Of a stretch of 64,000 nucleotides of DNA, positions 1-8,900 are shown piece after piece. Within the stretch, counting starts at the first letter, position 1. The number at the start of each line of letters is the position of its first letter. The notes below the pieces were generated by a model. It was not told the DNA's origin. It did not search any database and was given only the letters and a program-made list of their open reading frames with translations. The stretch lies in assembly GCF_016863435.1 (NCBI RefSeq), contig NZ_BOOW01000002.1, positions 62,001-126,000 of the forward strand, read 5' to 3'. The translations under genes and the position numbers were made by a program. This DNA is from Sinosporangium siamense. GTDB taxonomy: Bacteria; Actinomycetota; Actinomycetes; Streptosporangiales; Streptosporangiaceae.

Positions 1-890
1 CGATCGACGCCGCCAGGCTGGACGGGGCCGGGCGCATCGGGGTCACCCGCTTCGAACTCTTCCTCGCCGCACTCCACGCCGTGCTCTACCGCTACGGCAA
101 CGACCGCGTCGTCACCGCCGTCGACGTGTCCACGCGCACCCCGGAGACACGCGACCAGCTCGGCCTGTTCGTCAACGAGTTCCCGGTCGCGAGCGCCCCC
201 GGCGGCATCACGAGCTTCCGCGATCTGGCGCTGCGGCTGCGCGCCGAACTGCGGGCCACCTATCTGTTCCGCGAGGTTCCCGTGGCTCGTGCCGTACCCC
301 GCTTCCGGCCGCGCGCCGCGGTCGCACCCGTGTCGGTGAGCTATCGCAGGCGCAAGGCGCTGCCGGAGTTCAGCGGGCTGGACGTCAGCGTCGACTACAC
401 CGTCTTCAACCACTCCGTGCGCAGCACTCTCCACCTGCTCGTCGTGGAGGGGCCCGACGGACTCAACGCCCACGTGCAATACCGCGCCGGCACGCTTACC
501 CCGGAGGCCGCCGCGCAGATAGCGGCCGGCCTGCGGTCGGTGCTGGAGACCGCGGCGGACGAGCCCGACGCCGCCCTCACCGCCCTCCCCGTGGAAGGCG
601 CCGGTGTCCCGGCCGCCGTCCAGCCCGTCGCCCCGGCTGCCGGGGCGGTCACCGCCGAAGGCACCGCGCTGGCCGACGACATCCGGGCCATCTGGCAGGA
701 GGTCCTCGGCATGAAGGGCATCGAGGACGACGACGACCTGTTCGACCTCGGAGGGCACTCCCTCACCATGACCCAGATCATCGCCCGCATGCGCAAGCGG
801 CTTCGCATCGAGGTCTCACTCGACGCCTTCTTCGACAACCCCACCATCTCTGGCGTCGTCGCCGAGATCGAGAGAGCCGGACGTGGGTGA
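1..890 (+). CDS. Nonribosomal peptide synthetase, C-terminal part (condensation half-domain plus carrier protein), 5' truncated by window
   Basis: The reading frame is open from base 3, so the gene starts outside the window. The first ~190 visible residues resemble the C-terminal half of a condensation domain, with a VDVSTR stretch and a GLFVNEFPV stretch. The last ~75 residues are a peptidyl carrier domain with the motif DLGGHSL; its serine codon (759-761) is the expected phosphopantetheine site. The protein ends right after the carrier domain with no thioesterase, so the chain must be released or passed on by another protein. It overlaps the next gene by 8 bp. Family call is confident; substrate and product are unknown. 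Confidence 0.88.
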   Translation, partial: IDAARLDGAGRIGVTRFELFLAALHAVLYRYGNDRVVTAVDVSTRTPETRDQLGLFVNEFPVASAPGGITSFRDLALRLRAELRATYLFREVPVARAVPRFRPRAAVAPVSVSYRRRKALPEFSGLDVSVDYTVFNHSVRSTLHLLVVEGPDGLNAHVQYRAGTLTPEAAAQIAAGLRSVLETAADEPDAALTALPVEGAGVPAAVQPVAPAAGAVTAEGTALADDIRAIWQEVLGMKGIEDDDDLFDLGGHSLTMTQIIARMRKRLRIEVSLDAFFDNPTISGVVAEIERAGRG

Positions 891-1839
891 CGTGCTCACA
901 GAGGAGGCAGGGCCCGGCGGGCTTGCACAGCTCGGCGGGCTCTCCCGCCTCGCGGACGACGACCTGCGCACGATGCTGCTCATCCGGCACTTCGAGCTCA
1001 AGCTGCTGGATCTGTTCGACAGGGGCGAACTCAGCGGCACCACGCACACCTGCCTCGGCCAGGAATACGTGCCGGTCGCGCTCGCGCCCCTCCTCGCGCC
1101 CCTGGACCACGTGTTCAGCAACCACCGGGGCCACGGCCACTACATCGCCCGGCACCACGACCCGCACGGACTCCTCGCGGAGATCATGGGCCGCGAGGGG
1201 GCGATCTGCGCCGGCGTAGGCGGCAGCCAGCACATCCACCGCGACCGCTACCTGTCGACCGGGGTCCAGGGTGAGAGCGTGCCCGTCGCCGCGGGAGTGG
1301 CGCTGCACCTCAAGAACCGGGAGGTCGGCTCGCTGGCGTGCGTCTACATCGGCGACGGCACCTTCGGCGAGGGCGCGGTCTACGAGGCGCTCAACATGGC
1401 CGTGTTGTGGCGCCTCCCGCTGCTCGTCGTGGTCGAGAACAACGGCATCGCCCAGTCCACCCCTACCGGCAGCCAGATGTCGGGAACGGTCCGAGGGCGT
1501 GCCGAGGCGTTCGGCGCCGGTCACACGCGGCTCACCTCCCTCGACGTGAACGAGCTCAGGACCGGCCTGCGCCCCGTCGTCGACCTGGTACGACACGAGC
1601 ACCGCCCCCAAGTGGTGGAGTTCGTCACCCACCGCGTCGGCCCCCACAGCAAGGGCGACGACACGCGGCCCGCGCAGGTGCTGCGCGAGGCACGTTCCAA
1701 CGACTGGTACGACCTATACGCCGCCGCGCACCCGGAGCACTTCTCCTCCCTGGACGCGGCCCAGCGTGAACTCATCGCCGACATCGCCGAAGAGGTGGCC
1801 GCGAGGCCCCTGTCCACCTGGGAGCCGCCGTGCGTGTAG
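883..1839 (+). CDS. Thiamine diphosphate-dependent 2-oxoacid dehydrogenase, E1 alpha subunit
   Basis: 318 residues with a GTG start inside the end of the NRPS gene. It resembles PDH/acetoin/branched-chain E1-alpha: an HRGHGHY stretch, then the ThDP-Mg motif beginning GDG at residue 157 and ending in Asn-Asn at 186-187. The family decarboxylates a 2-oxoacid and passes the acyl group to the lipoyl arm of E2. It overlaps E1-beta by 10 bp, so the two are probably made in equal amounts. Position after an NRPS carrier domain suggests a role in supplying an acyl unit to a peptide, which is inference; a housekeeping or branched-chain complex is the alternative. Confidence 0.9.
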   Translation: MGDVLTEEAGPGGLAQLGGLSRLADDDLRTMLLIRHFELKLLDLFDRGELSGTTHTCLGQEYVPVALAPLLAPLDHVFSNHRGHGHYIARHHDPHGLLAEIMGREGAICAGVGGSQHIHRDRYLSTGVQGESVPVAAGVALHLKNREVGSLACVYIGDGTFGEGAVYEALNMAVLWRLPLLVVVENNGIAQSTPTGSQMSGTVRGRAEAFGAGHTRLTSLDVNELRTGLRPVVDLVRHEHRPQVVEFVTHRVGPHSKGDDTRPAQVLREARSNDWYDLYAAAHPEHFSSLDAAQRELIADIAEEVAARPLSTWEPPCV

Positions 1840-2816
1840 CCGACAACCTCAACTCGGCGCTGCACGAGCTTCTGGAACACGACCCCGACGTCTACCTCCT
1901 CGGTGAGGACATCGCCGACCCGTACGGCGGAGCCTTCAAGATCACAAAAGGCCTGTCGACGAGGTTCCCCGGCCGCGTGCTCTCCACCCCGATCAGCGAG
2001 GGCGGCATCGCCGGCGTCGCCGGCGGCCTCGCCCTCACCGGCGACAAGGCCATCGTGGAGATCATGTTCGGCGACTTCGTCGCCCTCGCCTTCGACCAGA
2101 TCGTCAACTTCGCCAGCAAGTCCGTCGCGATGTACGGCAAGTCGCTGCCGCTGCGCATGGTCGTACGGTGCCCCACGGGCGGTGGCCGGGGCTACGGCCC
2201 AACCCACAGCCAGAGCCCGCACAAACATTTCATCGGCATCCCCGGCCTGTCGCTCTACGAGGTCTCGCCGTTCCACGACAACCGGGCGGTGCTGCGGGAG
2301 ATGTTCGCCCGGCAGGAGCCGTGCATCCTGTTCGAGGACAAGGTGCTCTACACCCGGCACATGTACGACGCCGGAGAACTGTTCAAATGGGATGTCGACC
2401 GCGACGTCGCCCGCGTCTACCTAGATGACCCCGCGGCGGCCGACTGCGTGATCATCGCCCCCGGTGGGATGGCGCACCGCGCCATGGCCGCCATGCGCGG
2501 GCTCCTCCTCGAACACGAGGTCAACTGCCTGCTGCTCGTGCCGTCCCGGATCCACCCGTTCGACCTCGACCCGGTCATCCCGCACGTCGCGCGCGCCGGA
2601 GCCGCCGTCGTGTGCGAGGACGGCCCGGGCGGGGCCGGGTGGGGCGCCGAGGTCGCCCACCGGCTCCACACCGCGCTGTGGGGGCGGCTCGCCCGCCCCG
2701 TGGGCACCGTCCACGCCCGCGACTGCATCATCCCCGCGGCGCCCCACCTGGAGAAAGAGATCCTCGTGCAGGAGTCCACGATCCGACAGACCGTGCTGGA
2801 GGTGCTCGGTGGCTGA
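1830..2816 (+). CDS. 2-oxoacid dehydrogenase E1 component, beta subunit
   Basis: 328 residues, GTG start at 1830 overlapping the end of the alpha gene. Typical transketolase-like E1-beta features are visible: an LLGEDIAD stretch near the N terminus, STPISEGGIAG, then CPTGGGRGYGPTHSQS, followed by a C-terminal domain. The subunit completes the alpha2beta2 E1 and helps bind thiamine diphosphate. Its stop codon lies inside the first codons of E2 (8 bp overlap), so the three genes form one translationally coupled unit. Substrate specificity cannot be read from the sequence. Confidence 0.9.
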   Translation: MRVADNLNSALHELLEHDPDVYLLGEDIADPYGGAFKITKGLSTRFPGRVLSTPISEGGIAGVAGGLALTGDKAIVEIMFGDFVALAFDQIVNFASKSVAMYGKSLPLRMVVRCPTGGGRGYGPTHSQSPHKHFIGIPGLSLYEVSPFHDNRAVLREMFARQEPCILFEDKVLYTRHMYDAGELFKWDVDRDVARVYLDDPAAADCVIIAPGGMAHRAMAAMRGLLLEHEVNCLLLVPSRIHPFDLDPVIPHVARAGAAVVCEDGPGGAGWGAEVAHRLHTALWGRLARPVGTVHARDCIIPAAPHLEKEILVQESTIRQTVLEVLGG

Positions 2817-3927
2817 GCTGCGGGTTCCCAAGCTCAACAGCAACGACGACGTCTACCTGCTGGTCGAGTGGCTGGTGGAGGACGGCGCCGAGGTCAAAGC
2901 CGGACAACCGGTCGTCCTCCTGGAGACCTCCAAGGCCACCGAGGAGATCGAGAGCGAATACGCCGGGGTGCTGCGGCACCGCGCCGGAACCGGAGCCGAA
3001 TACCCCCCGGGCACCGTCCTCGCCGACATCGGCGACGGCGCCGCGCCGCCGGAGGAGAGACCGGCTCCCACCCAGACCGCCCTCGCGGACGCGCCATTGG
3101 TCACCGCGCCCGCGAGGGCACTCATGGAGGAACTCGGCATCGGGGAGGAGCAGGTCCGCGCTCTGGGAGTGCCGGTGGTGCGCCGTACGGACGTCGAACG
3201 CCTGGCCGTCGCGACCTCCCCGGCCACGGCCGGCGGGGAACGCCGCCCGCTGTCCCGGGTGCAGCGTGCCGTGGCCCGTGCCGTACGGACGTCCCACGAG
3301 ACGATCCCCCCGGCCGTCAGCGTGATGCGGGCGGACGTCGGCGCCGCGCTCGACCACGCGGCTCGGCTCACCAAGCTGGTGCGGCGCCCCGTCGGGCTGC
3401 CCGAACTCTGTGTGCTCGCGGTCGCCCGCCTGCATGAGCGTTTCCCGCTGATGTTCTCCCGCTTCGCCGACGACGAGACGATCGAGCTGCACCCGAAACC
3501 CCACATCGGGATCACGATGGACGCGGGGGAGGGGCTCTACGTGCCGGTGATCCGCGACGTGACCCGGCGGCCGGTGAAGGAGATCGCTACCCAGCTCATG
3601 GAGTTCAGGGTCGCGGCGGTGAACGGGGAGTTCCGGGAGGCCGACCTGGCCGGGGCGTCCTTCAGCATCGCGCTTCACCACGACGGCGACGTCACCGTCG
3701 CGATCCCCCTCATCCTCCCCGGCACCGCCTGCACCCTCGCCATCGCCGCACCACGCGTCGAACCGGTCTTCGCCCCCGACGGAACGGTAGTGGCCAAGCG
3801 GATCGCCAACCTCAGCCTGGCCTTCGACCACCGGGTGCTGAACGGCAGGGACGTCGCCGCCTTCCTCCGCGCGCTCAGGGAGTCACTGGAGGCGCCGGAG
3901 GAACTCACCGGCGATCAGAACACGTAA
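2809..3927 (+). CDS. Dihydrolipoamide acyltransferase (E2) with one lipoyl domain
   Basis: 372 residues from the GTG at 2809; a longer upstream reading frame exists but only runs through E1-beta. Domain order: lipoyl domain (residues 1-75, lipoyl lysine K42 in ETSKA), subunit-binding domain (about 95-130), then a catalytic domain of ~220 residues. The catalytic motif at 340-346 reads DHRVLNG, so the usual Asp of DHRxxDG is Asn while the catalytic His (H341) is kept. No E3 dihydrolipoamide dehydrogenase follows; the next gene is convergent and overlaps by 13 bp. The enzyme should move an acyl group from the lipoyl arm to CoA, or possibly to a carrier protein. Confidence 0.88.
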   Translation: MAELRVPKLNSNDDVYLLVEWLVEDGAEVKAGQPVVLLETSKATEEIESEYAGVLRHRAGTGAEYPPGTVLADIGDGAAPPEERPAPTQTALADAPLVTAPARALMEELGIGEEQVRALGVPVVRRTDVERLAVATSPATAGGERRPLSRVQRAVARAVRTSHETIPPAVSVMRADVGAALDHAARLTKLVRRPVGLPELCVLAVARLHERFPLMFSRFADDETIELHPKPHIGITMDAGEGLYVPVIRDVTRRPVKEIATQLMEFRVAAVNGEFREADLAGASFSIALHHDGDVTVAIPLILPGTACTLAIAAPRVEPVFAPDGTVVAKRIANLSLAFDHRVLNGRDVAAFLRALRESLEAPEELTGDQNT

Positions 3928-4838
3928 CGCACCTTCGTCAGCTCTTCCGAGACCTCCCACAACTTGCGGGCGCTCTTCGCGTCGCGGGCGAGCGGGGCGG
4001 GTTCCACCTGCTTGGGGTAACCCCGCGACTCGAACATGCCGTCCGGGCCGATGTAGCTTCCGCCGCGCAACCCCTCCTTGGTGGCGGCGTGCAGCAGGGG
4101 CAGCGCGCCGCGCTCCTTGCTCTGCGCCACGACCTTGGTGCCCACCTTGGTGACGAGCTCACGCCACTTACTCCCCTCCATACGAGGACCCGCGATCGTG
4201 AGGTTCGTGGCGGCGTATCCCGGATGGGCCGCCACACTGACCAGGCCCGACCCGGTGGCCCGCCGGTCGAGTTCGAAGGCGAAGAGAAGATTGGCCAGCT
4301 TGGACTGGGCATAGGCGCTGTATTTGCCGTAGCGGCCTTCGGCGTTCAAATCCTTGAAGTTCATCCGGCCGGCACGGTGTGCCCCGCTGCTCACCGTCAC
4401 CACCCGCGGCGCCCCCCGGCCCGCCAGCAGGAGCGGCATGAGCAGCCCGGTGAGGGCGAAGTGCCCAAGGTGATTGGTCCCGAACTGCAACTCGAAGCCG
4501 TCGGAGGTCCTGCGGTACGGCATGGCCATCACGCCGGCGTTGTTCACGAGGAGGTCGACCCCCTCGGCGTGGCGGTCCTTCATCATGTCGGCGAATTCGT
4601 GGACGGATCGCAGGTCGGCGAGGTTCAGCCGGGCCACGTGGATGTGCGCGTGCGGAAGCACGGCCCGCATCCGCGCGGCGGCCTCGTTGCCCTTGCCGGT
4701 GTCGCGACAGGCCAGCACCACCGACGCCCCTCGCCGTGCCAGCTCCCCGGCGGTGATCATGCCGAGCCCGCTGTTCGCCCCCGTGACGATAGCTGTTTTG
4801 CCAGATAGATCAGGTATGTCGGCTGCGGTCCAGCGCAT
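3915..4838 (-). CDS. Short-chain dehydrogenase/reductase of the protochlorophyllide-reductase/retinol-dehydrogenase-like group
   Basis: 307 residues. Rossmann motif TGANSGLG at 19-26, NNAG at 99-102, catalytic serine around 150 and YAQSK with Tyr176/Lys180. The adjacent CRDTGKG points to NADPH use, a known trend in this subgroup. The substrate is unknown; such proteins are common next to but not always part of biosynthetic clusters. It is convergent with the E2 gene and shares 13 bp with its 3' end, so there is no room for a terminator between them. Confidence 0.88.
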   Translation of the reverse strand: MRWTAADIPDLSGKTAIVTGANSGLGMITAGELARRGASVVLACRDTGKGNEAAARMRAVLPHAHIHVARLNLADLRSVHEFADMMKDRHAEGVDLLVNNAGVMAMPYRRTSDGFELQFGTNHLGHFALTGLLMPLLLAGRGAPRVVTVSSGAHRAGRMNFKDLNAEGRYGKYSAYAQSKLANLLFAFELDRRATGSGLVSVAAHPGYAATNLTIAGPRMEGSKWRELVTKVGTKVVAQSKERGALPLLHAATKEGLRGGSYIGPDGMFESRGYPKQVEPAPLARDAKSARKLWEVSEELTKVRYVF

Positions 4839-5412
4839 GTTGCCCCCTTGGCATTTCAGGCGGGCGAACGCGTGGGCCGCCCGTGTTCGTCATACTCGCG
4901 CAGGTTGCTGAAGGCAGTCTGCGGTCGCCCCAACTCCCCGTGGTGACGTGCTCTCGTAGGGCTGCATGACGCCTTGCCATAGATGGGCAGTGAATGTCCT
5001 GCGACGCACCAAAGATCACATCTATGGCCCATACCGTAGCCGTCTTGTGGTGCCAATGTGACCGTTGAGACGTTTTTGGGGGTGGGCTTGCGGGGACCTG
5101 GAGGGCTGGAGCCACGCCATAGGCGAGTTCGGGCCGGGCTGGAAGGCGTCCTCGCCGCCCCGCCGGACGCGGCCGCACAGTCGGCCTTCAACGACGTGGG
5201 TAACCGGTTGAAATCCATGGTCCCGGGGGTGCTTGAGCAAAGTAGGAAGATCGAGCACTTGCGCAAACACATAGCCGCGTTTCCCCATCTCCCGCGCCAC
5301 CCACGGCAGGAGGACCAGCGCATCGAGGACTGGAGTTGGCCGGACACCCTTCTGGCCCGGCCCGCCGACGCGTATATCCGTGAACTCACCCGTGCGGCGG
5401 ACGGCGGAGTTC
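4839..5412. other. Intergenic stretch, no confident gene
   Basis: About 570 bases between the divergently placed SDR and the next small gene. Open frames on both strands lack a recognisable family and a convincing ribosome site. A plus-strand frame from about 5058 to 5400 gives a charged, protein-like stretch that may be a decayed gene, but nothing confirms it. It should also hold the promoter of the SDR gene. Confidence 0.4.
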
Positions 5413-5697
5413 ATGCGGTTCGATGTGCATGTGGGCCCGATGGAGAACATCGCCGGCCTGCTCGGGGAGGTGCCGGGCGACCCCATGTGGACGCACACCG
5501 CGTTCAAAGTGGACGGCGAAATCGGCTTCGAAGGCGCGGGCACCTTCCCCGTCGCCTTGGAACCCGGAGAACAGCGCCGGGTCCACCTGTTGATCCAAGT
5601 GACGAAACTGCAAACAGGCCGCTTTGCCCCATTCGCCGTCACCCAGGCCATCGGCGACTACCGCGTCGGCGGCCTGGCCGTCGCGGTCACCCCTTAG
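5413..5697 (+). CDS. Small hypothetical protein, predicted beta-rich
   Basis: 94 residues from the ATG at 5413, preceded by a short GGAG four bases upstream; an in-frame GTG at 5380 would add 11 residues. Composition is balanced (MRFDVHVGPMENIAG at the start, DYRVGGLAVAVTP at the end) with alternating hydrophobic residues typical of beta strands, unlike the arginine/proline-rich shadows around it. No signal peptide or membrane segment. I do not recognise the family. The last bases before the 61-bp repeat array follow directly. Confidence 0.5.
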   Translation: MRFDVHVGPMENIAGLLGEVPGDPMWTHTAFKVDGEIGFEGAGTFPVALEPGEQRRVHLLIQVTKLQTGRFAPFAVTQAIGDYRVGGLAVAVTP

Positions 5698-5754
5698 CCC
5701 CGCGACCGGCACCTCCTCGAACCGCCTAGGGCCCTCGCATCGGTCGCGGGACGG

Positions 5755-5959
5755 CTACGCGTGCAGGCGGAGGCGACGCCGCGTTTCGCCTGGTTGTAGT
5801 CGTCCGGCCCGACCGTTACGCGCGCAGGTGGAGGCCACGGCGAGTTTCGCCCGGTTGTAGTCGTCCGGCCCGACTCTTACGCGCGCAGGTGGAGGCCACG
5901 GCGAGTTTCGCCCGGTTGTAGTCGTCCGGCCCGACCGTTACGCGCGCAGGCGGAGGCCG
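5755..5959. repeat. 61-bp tandem repeat, three full copies plus the 3' end of lhr as fourth partial copy
   Basis: Copies begin at 5755, 5816, 5877 and 5938, exactly 61 bp apart. The fourth start is the lhr stop codon: the first ~22 bp of each unit are a copy of the last codons and TAA of lhr (minus strand), followed by ~39 bp of downstream sequence. The copy at 5755 is the most diverged (its stop position reads CTA instead of TTA). The array therefore looks like repeated duplication of the end of the helicase gene. Confidence 0.92.
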
Positions 5960-8900
5960 CGTGGTGTCGGGTGGAAGCCGGCGGCTTCCAGGGCGGCGGC
6001 GAGTGGGGAGTCGTTGATCGGCAGGCCGTCGGCCCTCTCCACCGTGAGCTTGCCGAGGGCGCCTTCGCGGACGGCAAGGGCCAGGGCGTCCACGGCCGGC
6101 CGGATCAGGGTGTCAAACGAGCCGTCGCCGGCCTCCTGAGGCGAGAGGTGAGGGCCGTCCTCGGCGAACGACAGGAGGGTCTTGCCGCCCCGCTCCACAT
6201 AAAGCACAAGGTGGCCGTCCACGAGCACCACCAGCGCGCCCGCCTTCCGCCCCGGGCGGTGGGCCACGTCGGTGAGGCGGTCGGGCCATGGGAGCGCCGC
6301 GCCGTACGGATTGGCGGGGTCGGCCGCGGCGAGGACCACCACGCGTGGGGCCTCGCGGCGCCGACTGGCGGACGGGGTAAGGGCGCGCATGCGGTCGACC
6401 GCGCCCGTGAGCGCGAACTGGGCGCCGCCGAGCCCTTCCACGAAGTAGCCCCGGCGGCATCGCCCGCTCTCCTCGAAGGCCCGCAACACCTGGTAGACCC
6501 CGGCGAACCCCCCAGGAAGCCGCTCGGCGGCGACGGCGCCCCGCGTCACGACACCGTGGCGTTCGAGCAGCACCTCCGCCTGGGCGTGGGCCCGCTGGGT
6601 CGCGTCCGGCGACGGTCCGGGCAACAACCACCACCGCCCGCCGGCGGTCGGCGGTCCGGTGCGGGTGGGCAACACGACCCGCCTGCGGCGGGAGGTGGCG
6701 GGCCGGTGCGCTGGGCGACCGGCGCCGAGCGCCGCACGCAGAGGGGCGAGGGTGTCACCCGAGACCCGCCCCGCCCACACGAGATCCCACAGGGCGGTGA
6801 CCAGCGCGGGGTCGTCCAGCGAGCCGATCCGGTCGGACAGACCGCGGAAGAACAGCGCGCCTCCACCGCCCAGCGCGTCGAGCACCTGCTCATGCAGAGG
6901 CGTCATCGTGATCTCGACCGGCTCGGGCAGCAGCAGCGGCGCGGTGTCGGCGAAGTAAAGCGAAACCCAGCCGTCGCCGCCCGGCAGCCCGCCCTGCCCG
7001 GCCCAGAGCACCTCACCGGACGCGGTCAGCTCGTCGAGCATGGCAGGGGAGTAACCGGGCACCCGGCCGGGCAGCACGAGCGTCTCCAGTGCGGACGCGG
7101 GCACAGCCGCGCCTTGAAGCTGCTCGATGGCACTGACGAGAGTGTCCATCTGCCGCGCCCCGCCACCTTCGGCCCGCGAACCTTGACCGGCCCCCGCTGT
7201 GACGCCCTGCCAGACGGGGGTGAACAGGGCAAGGGTCTCGGCGGGCACCGGTTCGACCTCGCGCCGCAGACGCGCCAGCGAACGACGCCGCAGCATGCGC
7301 AGCACACCCGCGTCGCACCATTCCTCGCCCCTCCCGCCGGGGAGGAACTCGCCGCTGACGACCCGCCCCGAGCCGGCGAGGCGGGTCAGGGTGTCGCGCA
7401 CCACCGCCACCCCGAGCCCGAACCTCGCGGCCGCCCCGGTCGCCGTGAACGGTCCGCGGGTGCGTGCGTGCCGTGCCAGAAGATCGCCCAGCGGGTCGTC
7501 CACAGGTTCGAGGAAGACATGCGGCACACCGACGGGCAGCGGCGTGCCGAGCGCGTCGCGCAGCCGCGCGGCATCCTCGATCGCGGCCCACAGCTCATCA
7601 CCGGCGACCCGCACTCGCAGTGCCCGCCTGGTCCGCTCCAGCTCGGCCAGCCAGGCCGGGTCACCCCCGCGCACACTCACGTCGGCCGCGAGCAGCGGTC
7701 CGTGGGAACGCAGCAGGTCGGCGCAGTCTTCCATGTCACGCAGGGGAAAGACGAGCTTGGCCAGCTCGCGCTCGGCCTCCGCGACGACCTCGGGGTCGAG
7801 CAGCTCACGAAGGTCGGCCTGGCCGAGGAGCTCCGCCAGCAGCGAGGTGTCGAGCGCGAGCGCTTGAGCCCTGCGTTCGGCCAGCGGCGCGTCCCCTTCG
7901 TACATGAAAGCGCCGACATAGTTAAACAACAGCGACACGGCGAACGGCGAAGCCTGCTGAGTCTCCACCTCCACCACCCGCACCCGCCGCGCCGCGATGT
8001 CGCGCATCAGCGTGACCAGCCCCGGCACGTCGAACACGTCCTGCAGGCACTCGCGCATCGTCTCCAGCACGACCGGGAACGACCCGTAGCCGCTCGCCAC
8101 CTTCAGCAGATGCGACGAACGTTGCCGCTGCTGCCACAGCGGAGTGCGCCTGCCCGGACTGCGCCTCGGCAACAGCAGCGAACGCCCAGCGCACTCCCGG
8201 AAACGCGCCGCGAACAACGCCGACCCGCCGAGCTCCTCGGTGACGATCCGCTCGATCTCCTCCGGATCGAACGCCGCCACATCGGACGGCGGATCCGTCA
8301 GCGTGTCCGGGATGCGCAGCACGATCCCATCGTCGGAGTGCACAGCCTGCACATCCACGCCATAACGCTCGCGCAACCGCCGATCGATCGCCAGCGCCCA
8401 CGGGGCGTGCACCCGCGCGCCGTATGGCGAATGCACCACCACTCGCCAATCGCCCAGCTCATCGTGGAACCGCTCGACCACCAGCGTCCGGTCGTCGGGA
8501 ATGTGCCCCGTCGCCTCACGCTGCTCCTTCAAATAGGCCAGCAGATTGTCCGCGGCGAACTCGTCGAGCCCCGCCGCCCGCACACGCCCCTCAGGAGCCT
8601 CGGCCGCGGCCACCTCCCGCAGAAACCCCCCGATCGCCCGCCCGAGCTCGGCGGGCCGTCCCGGCGTGTCACCATGCCAGAACGGCAACTTCCCCGGCTG
8701 CCCGGGAGCCGGCGACACGAGCACCCGCTCAGCCGTGATGTCCTCGATGCGCCACGATGTCGCCCCCAGCACGAACACGTCGCCGACCCGCGACTCGTAG
8801 ACCATCTCCTCGTCCAGCTCACCCACCCGCGAACCCCGCTCACCCACGAGGAACACCCCGAACAACCCACGATCGGGAATCGTGCCCCCGCTCGTCACCG

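Noticed and set aside
2464-2808. Upstream extension of the E2 frame
   Set aside because: It runs through the E1-beta gene and lacks domain content; the lipoyl domain begins right at the GTG at 2809.
5058-5729. 223-codon plus-strand gene
   Set aside because: Its second half is the shifted frame of the better small gene at 5413, and it changes into Arg/Pro-rich shadow sequence.
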